From the NCBI GenBank assembly GCA_946479185.1, contig CAMLFF010000182.1, positions 1 to 6,675 of the forward strand: 6,675 nt of DNA. The letters run 5' to 3'. This DNA is from an uncultured Sphingobium sp. (GTDB lineage: Bacteria > Pseudomonadota > Alphaproteobacteria > Sphingomonadales > Sphingomonadaceae). The first letter of the stretch is position 1. Every line of letters begins with the position of its first letter. The notes under the pieces are model-generated. The model had not been told where the DNA came from, did not search any database, and worked only from the letters and a program-made list of their open reading frames with translations. Position numbers and translations under genes: made by a program. This document shows positions 5,497 through 6,675 of the stretch, in pieces.

Positions 5497-6477
5497 TTAA
5501 ACTGCAACCGGTGCGGAGATGCTGCGCTGAGGATCATAATCCTCAACGATGAAATCGCCGATGTCATGCTCGAAGATGGTCGGCGGACGGCGCAATATGC
5601 GCAGCTTGGGCGCGCCTGCGGGCGAGCGGGAGAGCTGCTCTTCCACCAGATGCGCATGATTGAGATAGAGGTGGACGTCCCCACCCTGCCAAACGACTTC
5701 GCCCGCCTCCAGATCGCACTGCAGTGCCAACATGCGCGTCAGGAGCGAGAGGCCGAAAATGTTGAACGCAAAGCCCAGCCCGAGATCGCAGCTGCGCTGG
5801 AAGAGCAGGCCATTCAGCCGGCCATCCTCGACATGGAATTGATAGGTCATATGGCAGGGCGGCAGAGCCATGCCTTCCAGTTCGTCGACATTCCAGCCGG
5901 TGAAGAGCAGGCGGCGCGAACCGGGATTGTTGCGGATGTTCTCCACCAAAGTGGCGATCTGGTTGTGACCCTGCGGCGCGCGGCGATAAAGCCCCTCTCC
6001 TGCCTCGGGCGCGGCCTCATAATGCGGCCAATTGACCCATTGCCGCCCATAAACCGGGCCAAGATCGCCCCAGGCCCGCGCGAAGGCATCATCGGCGATG
6101 ATGCGCGCCTCGAAATCCTCCATCGAGATGGCCTCGCCCGTCTCGCGACGGTAGCGGTCCAACGGCCAATCGGTCCAGATATGCACGCCCTGCACCACCA
6201 ATGGCCTGATGCTGGTATCGCCCGAGAGAAACCACAGCATCTCGCGCGCCGCGACTTTCCAGAACACGCGCTTGGTGGTGAGCAACGGAATGGCGTCATC
6301 AGCCAGCGAAAAGCGCATCGTGGCGCCAAAAATCGAGCGCGTACCGACACCGGTGCGGTCCACCCGCTCGTGGCCGTTCGTCCAGATGTGGCGCATCAGA
6401 TCGAGATATTGCTGCTCATAATGGACGCCACTACTGGCGCTGGAATTCGGGTCGGTCATGAGCGCTGAATTGGGCAT
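5497..6477 (-). CDS. thyA: Thymidylate synthase (ThyA type)
   Basis: Converts dUMP and 5,10-methylene-THF to dTMP and dihydrofolate in the cytoplasm, the only de novo route to dTMP when ThyX is absent. The 326 residues carry the full active site: Arg41 in DRTGVGTRSIFG, catalytic Cys208 in MALPPCHMTYQF, QRSCDLGLGFAFNI at 227-240 with Arg228, Asp231 and Asn239, and GGDVHLYLNH with His269 and Tyr271. E. coli ThyA has 264 residues; the extra length is mostly an insertion at about 105-170, as in the long Lactobacillus casei-type enzymes. The ATG at 6477 and the in-frame ATG at 6459 (MTDPNSS...) are both possible and neither has a clear Shine-Dalgarno; the shorter form looks more like typical N-termini. 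No dihydrofolate reductase gene follows; the AI-2E transporter does. Confidence 0.97.
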   Translation of the reverse strand: MPNSALMTDPNSSASSGVHYEQQYLDLMRHIWTNGHERVDRTGVGTRSIFGATMRFSLADDAIPLLTTKRVFWKVAAREMLWFLSGDTSIRPLVVQGVHIWTDWPLDRYRRETGEAISMEDFEARIIADDAFARAWGDLGPVYGRQWVNWPHYEAAPEAGEGLYRRAPQGHNQIATLVENIRNNPGSRRLLFTGWNVDELEGMALPPCHMTYQFHVEDGRLNGLLFQRSCDLGLGFAFNIFGLSLLTRMLALQCDLEAGEVVWQGGDVHLYLNHAHLVEEQLSRSPAGAPKLRILRRPPTIFEHDIGDFIVEDYDPQRSISAPVAV

Positions 6478-6521
6478 GAAGAGCGTGTTAGCGCGCCGCC
6501 TGCACGAGCGCCAGCGCCTTC

Positions 6522-6549
6522 GATTTACGCACCCGGCGAAATTGTCGAG
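6522..6549 (-). promoter_or_regulatory. Tentative thyA promoter
   Basis: On the minus strand CTCGAC (complement at 6544-6549) and TAAATC (complement at 6522-6527) are 16 nt apart, about 45 nt upstream of the 6477 start. Both hexamers match consensus only partly. It is the best candidate in the 148-bp gap between thyA and tRNA-Pro, which also holds the plus-strand tRNA promoter. Confidence 0.25.
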
Positions 6550-6556
6550 CCGACTC

Positions 6557-6585
6557 TTGCCAGCGCCAAATGCCGCTACTATAGG
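6557..6585 (+). promoter_or_regulatory. Probable tRNA-Pro promoter
   Basis: TTGCCA (6557-6562) and TATAGG (6580-6585) are separated by 17 nt, predicting a start near 6592 and a leader of about 34 nt before the tRNA. It points away from thyA. Confidence 0.5.
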
Positions 6586-6598
6586 GCGTCGCCTGCCT

Positions 6599-6620
6599 GC
6601 CGGTGCATCAAATCACCGGC
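6599..6620 (+). other. Hairpin in the tRNA-Pro leader
   Basis: GCCGGTG (6599-6605) and CACCGGC (6614-6620) form a perfect 7-bp inverted repeat with an 8-nt AT-rich loop, ending 5 nt before the mature tRNA. If the promoter above is right, it is transcribed as the precursor leader. It could aid 5' processing, or be a DNA dyad for a regulator. Confidence 0.5.
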
Positions 6621-6625
6621 CCGGT

Positions 6626-6675
6626 CGGGGAGTAGCTCAGCCTGGTAGAGCACTGTCTTCGGGAGGCAGGGGCCG
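6626..6675 (+). tRNA. tRNA-Pro (anticodon CGG), 3' part outside the window
   Basis: The first 50 nt of a tRNA: acceptor 5' strand CGGGGAG, D-arm GCTC-AGCCTGGTA-GAGC, then anticodon stem CTGTC/GGCAG enclosing the loop TTCGGGA. The anticodon CGG (6660-6662) reads the proline codon CCG. The variable loop begins at 6670, and the T-arm, 3' acceptor strand and CCA lie beyond the edge. The stems visible in full pair correctly, so the gene appears intact so far. Confidence 0.93.

Noticed and set aside
4249..6468. A 739-codon plus-strand open frame
   Set aside because: It runs antisense through both the AI-2E transporter and thyA, which have clear family motifs. Its translation is an Arg/His/Gln/Glu-rich, low-order sequence with no recognisable domain, the usual shadow of GC-rich coding DNA on the other strand.

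Overview
The window reads as ordinary core chromosome of an alphaproteobacterium, most likely a sphingomonad (order Sphingomonadales). I infer this from the GC-rich codon use, the small alphaproteobacterial DUF2842 membrane protein, the order small coiled-coil protein / zapA / 6S RNA / 5-formyltetrahydrofolate cyclo-ligase, and the style of the transketolase and thymidylate synthase sequences. No database search was run. I found no phage, transposase, CRISPR array or defence system.

Layout. Positions 1-1891 hold transketolase (tkt) on the minus strand, complete at its N-terminus and cut off by the window edge at its C-terminus. A 282-bp divergent intergenic region (1892-2173), with an AT-rich dyad, separates it from a plus-strand block. 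That block is a small coiled-coil protein (ZauP-like candidate, 2174-2425), the Z-ring factor zapA (2429-2791), 6S RNA (about 2801-2960), 5-formyltetrahydrofolate cyclo-ligase (2994-3575) and a two-helix DUF2842 protein (3572-3817) that overlaps the previous gene by 4 nt. The 323-bp gap 3818-4140 is filled mainly by a roughly 160-bp imperfect palindrome (MITE/REP-like) and a GAAA-capped hairpin. The minus strand then carries tRNA-Asp(GTC) (4141-4217), an AI-2E-family membrane protein (4276-5484) and thymidylate synthase thyA (5497-6477). The last two form a tight thyA-to-transporter pair with a 12-nt gap. A plus-strand tRNA-Pro(CGG) begins at 6626 and runs off the right edge.

How the parts relate. 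The ZauP-like protein and ZapA are a probable Z-ring pair expressed together. The 6S RNA appears to have its own promoter, whose -10 element contains the zapA stop codon, and it leads into the cyclo-ligase as in the classical ssrS-ygfA arrangement. The cyclo-ligase and ThyA both act in one-carbon folate metabolism but lie on opposite strands, so they are not one operon. Transketolase serves the pentose phosphate and Calvin-type carbon rearrangements.

No new biological system is evident. The points most worth a second look are non-coding: the dyad between tkt and the zapA operon, the stop-codon/-10 overlap at the 6S gene, the long palindrome after DUF2842, a perfect 12-bp inverted repeat bracketing tRNA-Asp, and a hairpin immediately before tRNA-Pro.
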